Positions 27,161-35,599 of a DNA stretch of 64,000 bases are shown here, piece after piece. The DNA is from an uncultured Bacteroidales bacterium. Its GTDB lineage: Bacteria > Bacteroidota > Bacteroidia > Bacteroidales > Paludibacteraceae. The DNA lies in contig UQNE01000011.1 of NCBI GenBank assembly GCA_900542355.1, forward strand, positions 31,711 through 95,710, in the 5' to 3' direction. Position 1 is the stretch's first letter, and each line of letters starts with the position of its first letter. The position numbers and the translations under genes are program-made. Under the pieces are notes generated by a model. That model saw only the letters and a program-made list of their open reading frames with translations, made no database searches and was not told where the DNA came from.

Positions 27161-29470
27161 ATGAGTAAGAACCTTGTTATAGTAGAGTCTCCTCACAAAG
27201 CAAAGACTATCGGAAAGTATTTGGGTAAAGACTACAATGTACTTGCCTCTCAAGGACATATTCGAGATATTGAACCGCTCGGCAAGAATAGTATGGGCAT
27301 CGATTTTGAGCATAATTACAAGCCTAATTATGTAATCGACCCGACCAAGCAACGCATAGTAGAAGCACTTAAAGCCGAGGTGGCAAAAGCCGATACGGTG
27401 TGGCTCGCAAGCGATTTGGACCGCGAGGGAGAGGCTATTGCATGGCACCTAAAAGAGGTTCTTGACTTGGACAAAAAAGACACCAAGCGTATCGTATTCC
27501 CGGATGTTACAGAAGACTCTATTTTGGAGGCTATCCGCCACCCGCGCAATATCGACTACAACCTAGTCAATGCACAGCAAGCGAGACGCGTATTGGACCG
27601 TATCGTTGGTTTTGAGTTGTCGCCCGTACTATGGAAGAAAGTTACTACCGGACTGAGTGCAGGTCGTGTCCAGTCGGTTGTCGTGCGCTTGGTAGTGGAG
27701 CGCGAAAGAGAAATTGAGAGTTTCCAAACCACTTCTCAGTATCGTGTGTTGGCTACTTTTGTCAGCCCCAACAACAATAATGCCGTACTCCATACCGAAC
27801 TCAATCACCGATTTGCCACCCGAGAGGAAGCGCAGGCTTTCTTAGAGCAATGTGCCAACGCAGATTTTTACATCTCGGACATTCAGAAGAGACCTTCCAA
27901 ACGCAAGCCGGCTCCTCCGTTTGAGACCTCCTCGCTACAGCAGGAAGCCGTGCGTAAACTCAAATTTCCTCCATCGAAGACCATGCGCTTGGCGCAATCG
28001 CTCTACGAGGCAGGACATATCACCTATATGCGTACCGACTCGCTCAACCTGAGTGATTTAGCATTGGCTACCACCAAAAAAGAGATTCTTGCCGAATACG
28101 GCGACCGCTATGCCCATACACGGAAATACCATACCGTTGCCAAAGGTGCGCAAGAGGCACACGAGGCTATTCGCCCCACCTATATGAGCAAGCACTCTGC
28201 AGGCGAGAATACCGACGAAAAACGCCTCTACGAACTGATATGGAAACGCACTATTGCCTGCCAAATGGCGGATGCAGAGGTGGAAACGACACGCATAGAG
28301 GTCAAAGCCAACGGTGTGAGTTACACCTTTGCGGCTATAGGCAAAGTGGTTACTTTCGATGGGTTTATGCGTGCTTATGTGCAATCAGATGACGCCCCCG
28401 AAGAAAACGAACCTATGTTGCCGCAGATGTCAGTCAATGAGGCATTGATCAATACGGAAACTACTGCACAACAGAGTTTTTCGCAGCCGCCATCCCGTTA
28501 CAATGAAGCCTCTCTCATCGACAAGATGAAAGAGTTGGGCATCGGACGACCTTCTACATACGCAGCCACCGTTGACCTTATTCAGTCGCGTAAGTATGTG
28601 GAGCGCGGGAGCGTAACCGGTCAGAAACGCAGTTGCACCATTCTGACACTCAAGAACGGAAAAATCACCGAGAAACAGAAGCAAGAGGCCTTTGGAGCAG
28701 AGCAACAAAGACTAATTCCTACCGATCTCGGGCAGATTACCAACGATTTCTTGGTAAAACAATTCCCGGAACTGCTCAGTTACGACTTTACTGCCCACGA
28801 GGAGGAGAACTTTGACCTTATCGCCAAAGGGCAAGCCGACTGGGTACAGACGGTAGATACTTTCTACAAGGCCTTCCACCCGCAAATCCTTTCTATCCCC
28901 GCAGGTAAGGTAGCAGGACGCGAATTAGGCAACGACCCCACCACAGGCGAACCTGTGATTGCTAAGATTAGCAAGATGGGACCATGCATACAGATAGGTG
29001 CCAACAACAGCGAGAAACCGCGTTTTGCCTCGCTCAAGAAAGGGCAATCGATATTCACTATCACCCTGCCCGAAGCACTCGAACTATTCAACCAGACTAT
29101 GCCCTACACCTTGGGGCTGATAGAAGGCGAGGAGGTAGTAGTGGGCGAGGGTAAGTATGGACCATACCTGCGTTACCAAGGCGGTTTTGTGAGCATACCG
29201 CGCACTATCGACCCGATGCAGATCACGCTTGAAGAGGCAAAAGACCTCATCGACAAGAAGAACCAAAAGCAAGAACCGATACATGTGTACGGCGATATAC
29301 AAGTGCTCAACGGACGATATGGAGCCTACATCAAAGCACCGAGCGGCAACTATAAGATTCCGCAAGGCACCGAAGCAGCGCAACTGACCGAGGCGGACTG
29401 CCAACAGATCATCGCTTCGACCGCTCCGGCGGCACAAAAGCGCACTTTTCGCAGAAAAAGTACGAAATAA
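27161..29470 (+). CDS. topA: DNA topoisomerase I
   Basis: 769 residues. Relaxes negative supercoils through a transient 5' phosphotyrosine bond. The Toprim domain is at the start (NLVIVESPHKAKTIGKYLGK, VWLASDLDREGEAIAWHL with the DxDxE acids), then the family blocks NYVIDP, QARRVLDRIVGFELSPVLW and SAGRVQSVVVRLVVERE. The catalytic Tyr289 lies in HITYMRTDS. ELGIGRPSTYAATVD follows. The C-terminal part (about 570-769) holds topoisomerase C-terminal repeats (GKYGPYLRYQ, GRYGAYIKAPSGNYKIP) without Cys4 zinc fingers, as is usual in Bacteroidetes. It stands alone, followed by a tRNA-Pro promoter. Confidence 0.97.
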   Translation: MSKNLVIVESPHKAKTIGKYLGKDYNVLASQGHIRDIEPLGKNSMGIDFEHNYKPNYVIDPTKQRIVEALKAEVAKADTVWLASDLDREGEAIAWHLKEVLDLDKKDTKRIVFPDVTEDSILEAIRHPRNIDYNLVNAQQARRVLDRIVGFELSPVLWKKVTTGLSAGRVQSVVVRLVVEREREIESFQTTSQYRVLATFVSPNNNNAVLHTELNHRFATREEAQAFLEQCANADFYISDIQKRPSKRKPAPPFETSSLQQEAVRKLKFPPSKTMRLAQSLYEAGHITYMRTDSLNLSDLALATTKKEILAEYGDRYAHTRKYHTVAKGAQEAHEAIRPTYMSKHSAGENTDEKRLYELIWKRTIACQMADAEVETTRIEVKANGVSYTFAAIGKVVTFDGFMRAYVQSDDAPEENEPMLPQMSVNEALINTETTAQQSFSQPPSRYNEASLIDKMKELGIGRPSTYAATVDLIQSRKYVERGSVTGQKRSCTILTLKNGKITEKQKQEAFGAEQQRLIPTDLGQITNDFLVKQFPELLSYDFTAHEEENFDLIAKGQADWVQTVDTFYKAFHPQILSIPAGKVAGRELGNDPTTGEPVIAKISKMGPCIQIGANNSEKPRFASLKKGQSIFTITLPEALELFNQTMPYTLGLIEGEEVVVGEGKYGPYLRYQGGFVSIPRTIDPMQITLEEAKDLIDKKNQKQEPIHVYGDIQVLNGRYGAYIKAPSGNYKIPQGTEAAQLTEADCQQIIASTAPAAQKRTFRRKSTK

Positions 29471-29494
29471 TTTGCGTAAATAAAAAAAATGCCG

Positions 29495-29502
29495 TATCTT
29501 TG
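29495..29502 (+). promoter_or_regulatory. Promoter -7 element of tRNA-Pro(CGG)
   Basis: TATCTTTGCACCCGCTTTTG. The leader to the tRNA is about 75 bases and holds a small hairpin (GTGCT/AGCAC, about 29531-29544). Confidence 0.7.
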
Positions 29503-29581
29503 CACCCGCTTTTGTGCAGAGGTGCGGTTAAGTGCTGCAAAGCACGGGGTGTTGGTTAACGCATCACCGCGGAAAAGCCAT

Positions 29582-29654
29582 CGAGAAGTAGCGCAGTTGG
29601 TAGCGCACCACGTTCGGGACGTGGGGGTCGGGCGTTCGAGTCGCCTCTTCTCGA
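29582..29654 (+). tRNA. tRNA-Pro (CGG)
   Basis: Acceptor CGAGAAG/CTTCTCG, anticodon stem CCACG/CGTGG with loop TTCGGGA giving CGG, T loop TTCGAGT, discriminator A. Confidence 0.94.
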
Positions 29655-29671
29655 CTACAAACACTTTCTAA

Positions 29672-29702
29672 GCCCGCCGGTTCGCCGGCGGGCTCTTTTT
29701 TG
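29672..29702 (+). terminator. Strong intrinsic terminator of tRNA-Pro
   Basis: GCCCGCCGG, loop TTC, GCCGGCGGGC, then TCTTTTTTG. Confidence 0.85.
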
Positions 29703-29808
29703 TATCTGCGTATCTGCCATAAAGGCTTTAGACAGCAACAATTCGTTAGATACTACACATCAGCATTGCCGAATTATCAAACTTTATTACCGGTTGTTAG
29801 AAATGGGG

Positions 29809-30191
29809 TCATATACATACCGTTTCGATATAGTCATACCGTCCATCTTGTACAAGGTACTTAATGGCTTGCCGAGCAGCGGGACAACGCTGCACCTCAT
29901 CAAATATAATCGCCGAGCGATGCTCTTCTAAACGAACATTGTAATAGTTCTGCAGACGCAAAAAGAGCAAATCTAAGTCATTGAGTTGCTCAAAATAACC
30001 CAAGACCTCATTGGTTACAAAATTGAAGTCGATGATAATATGGCTACTATTCTACTTGCAAACTCACGCACAATCGTTGATTTACCAACACGCCTTGCAC
30101 CTTCTATCAACAAGGCAGAACGCCCAAGACTGTCCTGCTTCCAGCGAAGCATTTTGTCATAGATTTTACGCTTAAAAATATGCTTATCCAT
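29809..30191 (-). pseudogene. AAA ATPase (DUF4143 type), frameshifted N-terminal fragment
   Basis: From the ATG at 30191 the frame reads MDKHIFKRKIYDKMLRWKQD and Walker A IEGARRVGKSTIVREFAS, then is lost. Another frame continues with SHIIIDFNFVTNEVLGYFEQ, a coiled segment and Walker B SAIIFDEVQRCPAARQAIKY, ending at 29809 soon after YLVQDGRYDYIET. The rest of the ATPase, including DUF4143, is missing. So this copy has one frameshift (about 30040-30060) and a 3' truncation. It keeps the half that the 905-1408 copy lacks. Array 2 of the 33-bp repeats lies upstream of its promoter. Confidence 0.82.
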
Positions 30192-30212
30192 AATCACATT
30201 GTTTTTATGCTG

Positions 30213-30220
30213 CAAAATTA
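30213..30220 (-). promoter_or_regulatory. Promoter -7 element of the ATPase pseudogene (TAATTTTG)
   Basis: Minus-strand TAATTTTGC, 22 bases before the ATG at 30191. The repeat array begins about 38 bases upstream of it. Confidence 0.45.
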
Positions 30221-30257
30221 CTGATAATAAATGAATTACGAAAATAAAAGCACACTA

Positions 30258-30346
30258 TTTATTCCTTTCCCCGCTAAGAAAACATCGATTTTTATTCCTT
30301 TCCCCACTAAGAAGACGCCATTTTTTATTCCTTTCCCCGTCTATCG
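30258..30346. repeat. Three direct repeats with exact 33-bp period
   Basis: TTTATTCCTTTCCCC starts at 30258, 30291 and 30324. The first two units continue with RCTAAGAA. The period is identical to the array at 1437-1588 and again preserves an open frame (11-residue units beginning FIPFP). It lies upstream of the ATPase pseudogene. Confidence 0.88.
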
Positions 30347-30353
30347 TTTTACT

Positions 30354-30480
30354 CTTATCTGACATTTTGTTGCTACCAATTCGCACCGATCTATCATTTT
30401 GTCAAACCGATTCTAACGCGACTTCGTCGAATTCTTGTCGAGACCTAACGCCGTTCCTGCCTATATCATTTTGTCAGTCG
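30354..30480. repeat. Degenerate repeats, period about 32-36 bp
   Basis: CATTTTGT occurs at 30363, 30395 and 30467, with a weaker ATTCTTGTC copy at 30431; GTC falls at 30401, 30437 and 30473. The unit CATTTTGTCAAACCGATT aligns with the core CACTTTTCCAAGCGAATT of array 1 at 12 of 18 positions. Confidence 0.6.
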
Positions 30481-30976
30481 GTCTGCAATAGTGCCTTACA
30501 TTCTGCTACACGGCTGTTTTACACGGTTATTTGCTTCACTGAGCCTATTCTAACTTTTTTTGAGAAAGAGAGCGACCACCAGACCGGCTGACCACCTCTT
30601 TTCTTAAACACATATGCACACATACGCGGGTGGGCGTGTATGCAGTTTAGGTGGTCAGCCGGTCTATTGGTCACCTCGCCGGTTCGCCAATTCGCCGGCT
30701 TATTTCTAAAAAATACGCGCCTGCACGCGCACACGGGGGGTATTAGATTTGCTAAATCAGCCGGCGAACCTTATCAAATAGTGTACTTTGCTGATTTTCA
30801 TACAATTACAAGTTATTCTCCCAAACAAGCAGCTCGCCGGCTTAGCACACGAGCATGGTGTATTCTTGCGTTTATTAGCGGATAAATGGGTATTTTTTGC
30901 GTAATACCCCAACATATATGGCAGTCGAGTTGTATAGAAAAGGCATACAGAAATTGCATAATTCGGATAAATTGCG
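30481..30976. other. Gene-free stretch between the repeats and the thioredoxin gene
   Basis: Besides the long inverted repeat at 30574-30672 it holds several CGCCGG-rich words (30678, 30697, 30764, 30834). I see no convincing gene on either strand. Confidence 0.45.
30574..30672. repeat. Long inverted repeat (24-bp arms, 51-base loop)
   Basis: The inner 16 bp GACCGGCTGACCACCT (30582-30597) and AGGTGGTCAGCCGGTC (30649-30664) are perfect complements. Eight further pairs outside hold two mismatches. No T-run follows on either strand, so it is not a standard terminator. Confidence 0.85.
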
Positions 30977-30984
30977 TATCTTTG
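30977..30984 (+). promoter_or_regulatory. Promoter -7 element of the thioredoxin gene (TATCTTTG)
   Basis: TATCTTTGC, 85 bases before the ATG at 31070. Confidence 0.6.
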
Positions 30985-31069
30985 CAGCAAGTTTTACAAT
31001 GGGGCTAAGTTGCTCCTCCGTAACTACAAAAGACAATCAGATACATATACAGATAATCAAAACAATACA

Positions 31070-31513
31070 ATGAAGCGTTTCTATTTAGCGGCAATATGCG
31101 CACTGCTCTCCGTTTTTTCCGCTCCGCTATGGGGCGAAGATGTCGTTTACCTCACCACGGAGCAGTTCAAGGCACGCATTTTCGACTACACGCAGGAGAA
31201 AGAGTGGAAATACAAGGGCGACAAACCCTGTATCATCGATTTTTACACCACTTGGTGCGGACCTTGCAAACGCTTAGCACCAATAATGGAAGAACTGAGC
31301 CAGGAATACTGCGGCGAGATAGTGTTCTACAAAGCCGACACCGAGCAGGAGCGCGAACTGGCATACATATTCCAAATATCGAGCATTCCGCAGGTGATGT
31401 ACATCCCTATGGAAGGCAAACCTGCCCTGATAAAAGGACTCTACCCCAAAGAAGAGATTATCAAAATCATCAATGGTTTTCTATTGGCGGACAAAAAGCA
31501 AGGTACAAAATAG
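31070..31513 (+). CDS. Exported thioredoxin-fold protein
   Basis: 147 residues from the ATG at 31070. A longer frame from 31010 adds a polar stretch before the signal peptide and is unlikely. The signal peptide MKRFYLAAICALLSVFSAPL is followed by EQFKARIFDY and the thioredoxin core PCIIDFYTTWCGPCKRLAPI (active site WCGPC, about residues 62-66). The later ISSIPQVMYI supplies the cis-proline. The protein should act in the periplasm, in disulfide reduction or exchange. It is monocistronic: a tRNA-Leu promoter follows at 31554. Confidence 0.9.
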   Translation: MKRFYLAAICALLSVFSAPLWGEDVVYLTTEQFKARIFDYTQEKEWKYKGDKPCIIDFYTTWCGPCKRLAPIMEELSQEYCGEIVFYKADTEQERELAYIFQISSIPQVMYIPMEGKPALIKGLYPKEEIIKIINGFLLADKKQGTK

Positions 31514-31553
31514 AGAAAATAGCAGAGAATTTGCATAATCCATTTTTTATTAG

Positions 31554-31561
31554 TACTTTTG
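31554..31561 (+). promoter_or_regulatory. Promoter -7 element of tRNA-Leu (TACTTTTG)
   Basis: TACTTTTGCAGTCG, 55 bases before the tRNA. It lacks the CACCCG seen at the other tRNA promoters here. Confidence 0.6.
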
Positions 31562-31616
31562 CAGTCGATTTAGTTGAAAGTTGCTGTTGAGTAGTAGCAA
31601 CAAGCGATTGTTCAAC

Positions 31617-31702
31617 GCCGCGATGGTGGAATCGGTAGACACGAGGGACTTAAAATCCCTTGACCAGAAATGGTTGTGTGGGTTCAAGTCCCACTCGCGG
31701 TA
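31617..31702 (+). tRNA. tRNA-Leu (TAA)
   Basis: 86 bases with the long variable arm of a class II tRNA. Acceptor GCCGCGA/TCGCGGT, anticodon stem GGGA/TCCC with loop CTTAAAA giving TAA, T loop TTCAAGT, discriminator A. Confidence 0.95.
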
Positions 31703-31712
31703 CACAACAGAC

Positions 31713-31752
31713 AGGGACAGAGCGAATACAATATCGGCTTTGTCCCTCTTTT
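31713..31752 (+). terminator. Weak terminator between tRNA-Leu and pyk
   Basis: AGGGACA (31713) pairs with TGTCCCT (31741) over a 21-base loop and is followed by CTTTT. Read-through into pyk is possible. Confidence 0.4.
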
Positions 31753-31767
31753 AAGGTATTAGAAGGT

Positions 31768-33207
31768 ATGAAACAGACAAAGATTGTAGCGAGTATCAGC
31801 GACAGAAAGTGCGATGTAGTATTTCTGCAGGCTCTTTTCGATGCGGGAATTAACATTGTGCGTATCAACACCGCTCATGCGCCCGAAGAAGGTATGCGTC
31901 AGGTGATTGAGAACACCCGCCGAGTAAGCAACAAAATAGGTATCTTGCTCGATACCAAAGGTCCCGAGATACGCACCACGGTATGCGCCGAACCCGTAGA
32001 GTACAAGACCGGCGAAACGGTACATATCTATGGTCGCCCCACCGAAGAGTCATCGCACGGGGTAATCAACCTGTCGTATCCCGATTTTGCACACGATATA
32101 CGCGTAGGTTGCCATGTGCTGTTCGACGATGGTCTGCTCGATATGTTCGTTACCGCCATAGAGGGCGATGAGATTACCGCCGTGGTGCAAAACGACGGCA
32201 TATTAGGCGCCCGCAAGAGCGTGAATGTACCGGGCATACACATCGAGTTGCCCGCCCTCACAGAGAAGGACATACGCAATATCCGCTTTGCGGCATCGAT
32301 GGATGTGGACTTTATTGCGCATAGTTTTGTGCGCTCGGCTGCGGATGTCAAGGCGGTACAAGAAGTGATCGACTCGACAGGCAAAGAGATGATGATTATC
32401 TCGAAGATAGAGAACCAAGAGGGCGTGGACAACATCGACGAGATTATCCGTGCTTCGTACGGTATTATGATTGCTCGTGGCGACTTGGGCATCGAAGTAC
32501 CGATAGAGATGATACCGGGCATACAGCGCGACATCATCCGCAAGTGCAGACGCGCCCGCAAACCGGTGATTGTAGCCACACAGATGCTCCACTCGATGAT
32601 CAACAACCCCCGCCCCACCCGCGCGGAGGTAACCGACATCGCCAATGCTGTCTTCTCACGCACCGATGCGCTGATGCTCTCAGGCGAGACCGCATCGGGC
32701 AAGTACCCCGTAGAGGCTGTCAAGACCATGGCGCACATAGCCGAGCAGGCAGAGAAAGAGCAAGAGTACTCGCGCGACATCGACTTAGGCAACAGCGATG
32801 ACGACCCCGTACGCGAGTTCCTGGCGCAAGCCGCTTTCCGTGCGTCGATGGAACTGGGGCTGCGAGGCATACTCATCGATAGTGCCACCGGGCGTATGGC
32901 GCGCAACTTAGCCGCTTTTAGAGGACCGACACCTATCATGGCTATCTGCTACAAAGAGAAATTGGTACGACTGCTCAACCTCAGTTACGGCGTCTATCCC
33001 ACCTACGACCCGGAGCACCACAACAAAAAAGACCTTTTCCGCCTCACGGCAGAGAACATGCTCAATATGGGCTATGTACAGGAAGACGACAAACTCGCCT
33101 ATCTGACTGGTCTGTATGACGGCAACAGTTTCAGTACACTACTGGAAATCAACTCGGTAAAAGAGGAGATCTCGCGCGAGCGTGTCCCCGAACCGCTGCC
33201 ACTATAA
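31768..33207 (+). CDS. pyk: Pyruvate kinase
   Basis: 479 residues from the ATG at 31768 (MKQTKIVASISDRKCD); the frame extends upstream through the tRNA, which cannot be coding. It converts phosphoenolpyruvate and ADP to pyruvate and ATP in glycolysis. Signatures: GINIVRINTAHAPEEGMRQV, GILLDTKGPEIRT, the KIENQEGVDNIDEII active-site region with the general-acid lysine, IMIARGDLGIEVP, KPVIVATQMLHSMINNPRPT and DALMLSGETASGKYPVEAV. The C-terminal domain is short. It lies 66 bases after tRNA-Leu with only a weak terminator between, so it may share that promoter. Confidence 0.97.
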   Translation: MKQTKIVASISDRKCDVVFLQALFDAGINIVRINTAHAPEEGMRQVIENTRRVSNKIGILLDTKGPEIRTTVCAEPVEYKTGETVHIYGRPTEESSHGVINLSYPDFAHDIRVGCHVLFDDGLLDMFVTAIEGDEITAVVQNDGILGARKSVNVPGIHIELPALTEKDIRNIRFAASMDVDFIAHSFVRSAADVKAVQEVIDSTGKEMMIISKIENQEGVDNIDEIIRASYGIMIARGDLGIEVPIEMIPGIQRDIIRKCRRARKPVIVATQMLHSMINNPRPTRAEVTDIANAVFSRTDALMLSGETASGKYPVEAVKTMAHIAEQAEKEQEYSRDIDLGNSDDDPVREFLAQAAFRASMELGLRGILIDSATGRMARNLAAFRGPTPIMAICYKEKLVRLLNLSYGVYPTYDPEHHNKKDLFRLTAENMLNMGYVQEDDKLAYLTGLYDGNSFSTLLEINSVKEEISRERVPEPLPL

Positions 33208-33338
33208 CTACGGTTGAGCGAGGATGGTCTGCGCATTTTTTTGAGATACCGACAAGGCAATTTTCTAAAAGACGACAAAGAGCCGCAAATAAAACCAATA
33301 AAAAACTGCTATAATTTGCTCCTTTCAGAAAAATTTAT

Positions 33339-33346
33339 TACCTTTG
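33339..33346 (+). promoter_or_regulatory. Promoter -7 element (TACCTTTG)
   Basis: TACCTTTGCGGC, 18 bases before the ATG at 33365. Confidence 0.6.
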
Positions 33347-33364
33347 CGGCAATTTTGTGTAGGT

Positions 33365-34207
33365 ATGAAAAAACACTTGCTAATATCCATCCTGTCTCTG
33401 CTGTTGGCATTAGGCTATAGCGATGTGCTGCTGGCAGAAATGAAGCCCAACAAAGGTAATCCCGCCCAGAGCGGAAAGACTATCCACTCATGGCGAAGCC
33501 ACCCTAATAGCCGAAACGGTTTGTACACCACACGCAACCCGTCGGTGGGACAAGGCATCACGCTAACGGCCAATGCGCTCTACTACTACGGCGATGTGGA
33601 TATGCTCAGTTACGCCTTTAAGTACGGTTTCCAAAAGCAGAACCTCAGTTTGGGCGGCAGTGTGCTTTTCAGTTACCTACACCCGCTTGCCAACAGTGCC
33701 AACTGGCGTTTCTCGCTCTCGGGCGGTTACCTGCACGGCAACGACAGCGCACGCTATGAGATGGTTACCGATAAAGTAACGGGGCAAGACATACGCCAAT
33801 GGATAGGCAAGGGCAGTTTCCGCAGCGGTTTCGGCGAAGTGGCAGCCGGTATCGAATGGTATCCGTTCTCCCGTGCAGGATTCTATATCTACGCAGGTTT
33901 GGGGCTTAACTTGAGCGTCATCAACTACGACTTCACCAAATCGAATCGCGGCGAAGGGCAGCAAGTGAGTGTACTGCCGATGTTGCCCGTAGAGATAGGC
34001 TACAACATCAATATGACCCACGGATTTTTCTTAACTATAATGGCATCGGTGCACCAAGGATTGATGGATATCCCGCATAGCAACCTCGATGCTTATCCTC
34101 TTACCAAATCGTCGCGTTTCCAGTGGGGCGACGGTTATTTCACCCTCGGATTGAGTTTCTCCTATCGTTGGCAAAAATGCGAACCCTGCCGCTTGTATAA
34201 ATGGTAA
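33365..34207 (+). CDS. Outer-membrane beta-barrel protein
   Basis: 280 residues from the ATG at 33365; signal peptide MKKHLLISILSLLLALGYSDVLLA. The mature chain alternates hydrophobic and polar residues in barrel-like strands (ITLTANALYYYGDVDM, LSLGGSVLFSYLHP, RFSLSGGYLHG, AGFYIYAGLGLNLSVINYDF, GYFTLGLSFSYRW), ending in aromatic residues. The strand pattern and YYGD motif resemble the PorG/DUF6089 family linked to T9SS, but I cannot confirm this. The HD-domain gene starts inside its last codons (ATGGTAA overlap), so the two are translationally coupled. Confidence 0.65.
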   Translation: MKKHLLISILSLLLALGYSDVLLAEMKPNKGNPAQSGKTIHSWRSHPNSRNGLYTTRNPSVGQGITLTANALYYYGDVDMLSYAFKYGFQKQNLSLGGSVLFSYLHPLANSANWRFSLSGGYLHGNDSARYEMVTDKVTGQDIRQWIGKGSFRSGFGEVAAGIEWYPFSRAGFYIYAGLGLNLSVINYDFTKSNRGEGQQVSVLPMLPVEIGYNINMTHGFFLTIMASVHQGLMDIPHSNLDAYPLTKSSRFQWGDGYFTLGLSFSYRWQKCEPCRLYKW

Positions 34208-35457
34208 CCAACAAAAGGAAGATAATCAACGACCCTGTTTTCGGATTTCTCAGTATCCCGAGCGATCTGCTGTACGATGTGTTGCAACATCCGTATATCC
34301 AACGACTCAACCGCATTCGCCAGTTGGGTCTTTCTTATTTGGTGTACCCGGGTGCGATGCATAGCCGTTTCTTGCATTCGATAGGTGCGATGCACCTGAT
34401 GAGCGAAGGTATCAGTTCGCTACGAAGCAAGGGTATCTCTATCAGCGACAACGAAGCCACAGGGGCTTTGGTAGCCATCTTGCTGCACGACATCGGGCAC
34501 GGGCCATTCTCTCATGTATTGGAGCATACCTTGGTAGAGGGAATCACCCACGAGGAAATCTCACTGCTGATGATGGAGCAAATCAATATCGACTTGAGCC
34601 AAAGCAGCGAGCAGCAACTATGGCAACAACGCCCACTGGATGAGGCGATAGCCATCTTCAAAGACCAATACCCGCGCCATTTCTTACACCAGTTGATTTC
34701 CAGCCAGTTGGATGTAGATAGAATGGACTATCTGTGTCGCGACTCGTTCTTCACAGGCGTACAAGAGGGGCGTGTAGCGAGTGAGCGGTTGCTCAAGATG
34801 CTCAATGTAGTGGACGATCGATTGGTAGTGGAGATCAAAGGTATCTACTCGGTGGAGAAGTTCCTCGTTGCACGCCGACTGATGTATTGGCAGGTGTATC
34901 TACACAAGACCTCGGTGGCTGCCGAGCAACACTTGATAAAGATACTGGCACGAGCCAAAGAACTGGCACTCAGCGGAAAAGAACTGTTCTGCTCGCCGGC
35001 ATTGCACTATTTTCTCTACAACCGTGTTACTGCCCGCGATTTTGCGTTGGGCAGCGAGGCTATGCAGCAGTATGCGTTGTTAGACGATACCGATGTATTG
35101 TCGGCTATCAAGGTATGGATGAACTCGGACGATGTCGTTCTCAGCCAACTGAGTACGGCGTTTACCAACCGGCAACTGTTCCGCGGCAGACTGCTGACCG
35201 AACCGCTATCGGACACCGAGCGGAAAATACTGCGCCAACACTATGCTAATGCGTTGGGTATCAATGAGAAAGAGGCAGATTACTTCTTTGTGGAGCATAT
35301 ATCGACAAGCAACACCTACTCGGAGAAAGACGACTCGATCGATATTCTCTACCAAGACGGCACCGTGCGCGATATAGCCTCAGCCAGCGAGATACTCGAC
35401 CTCAAATCACTCACTCGCAAGCCTAAGAAACTGTACTTGTTTGAATTTCGGCGATAG
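34201..35457 (+). CDS. HD-domain phosphohydrolase (dNTPase-like)
   Basis: 418 residues. N-terminal HD domain: RLNRIRQLGLSYLVYPGAMH, SRFLHSIGAMHL, VAILLHDIGHGPFSHVLEH and LDVDRMDYLCRDS give the H...HD...D metal-binding set. The layout is that of the SAMHD1/YwfO-like group, whose members hydrolyse nucleotides; the substrate here is not known. A C-terminal half of about 200 residues completes the family fold. It is coupled to the outer-membrane protein gene upstream and followed after 142 bases by lpxD. Confidence 0.88.
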   Translation: MVTNKRKIINDPVFGFLSIPSDLLYDVLQHPYIQRLNRIRQLGLSYLVYPGAMHSRFLHSIGAMHLMSEGISSLRSKGISISDNEATGALVAILLHDIGHGPFSHVLEHTLVEGITHEEISLLMMEQINIDLSQSSEQQLWQQRPLDEAIAIFKDQYPRHFLHQLISSQLDVDRMDYLCRDSFFTGVQEGRVASERLLKMLNVVDDRLVVEIKGIYSVEKFLVARRLMYWQVYLHKTSVAAEQHLIKILARAKELALSGKELFCSPALHYFLYNRVTARDFALGSEAMQQYALLDDTDVLSAIKVWMNSDDVVLSQLSTAFTNRQLFRGRLLTEPLSDTERKILRQHYANALGINEKEADYFFVEHISTSNTYSEKDDSIDILYQDGTVRDIASASEILDLKSLTRKPKKLYLFEFRR

Positions 35458-35599
35458 GCGTCGGAAACGATGTGTACACGAGTACTAACCCACACACTAT
35501 CAAACGAGTACACAAAAAATAGGCAGGCGAGCGGGGCGTACTACCCGACCAACGGGTACTCATAAAAATAATGTATTGAACAGATAATCAATCGAAACA

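Noticed and set aside
905..30191. The two ATPase fragments as halves of one gene split by an insertion
   Set aside because: They are 28 kb apart with many intact housekeeping genes between, both on the minus strand, with different flanking repeats; two independent decayed copies is simpler.
30574..30672. Ends of an insertion sequence
   Set aside because: The arms are only 51 bases apart with no transposase frame or target duplication.
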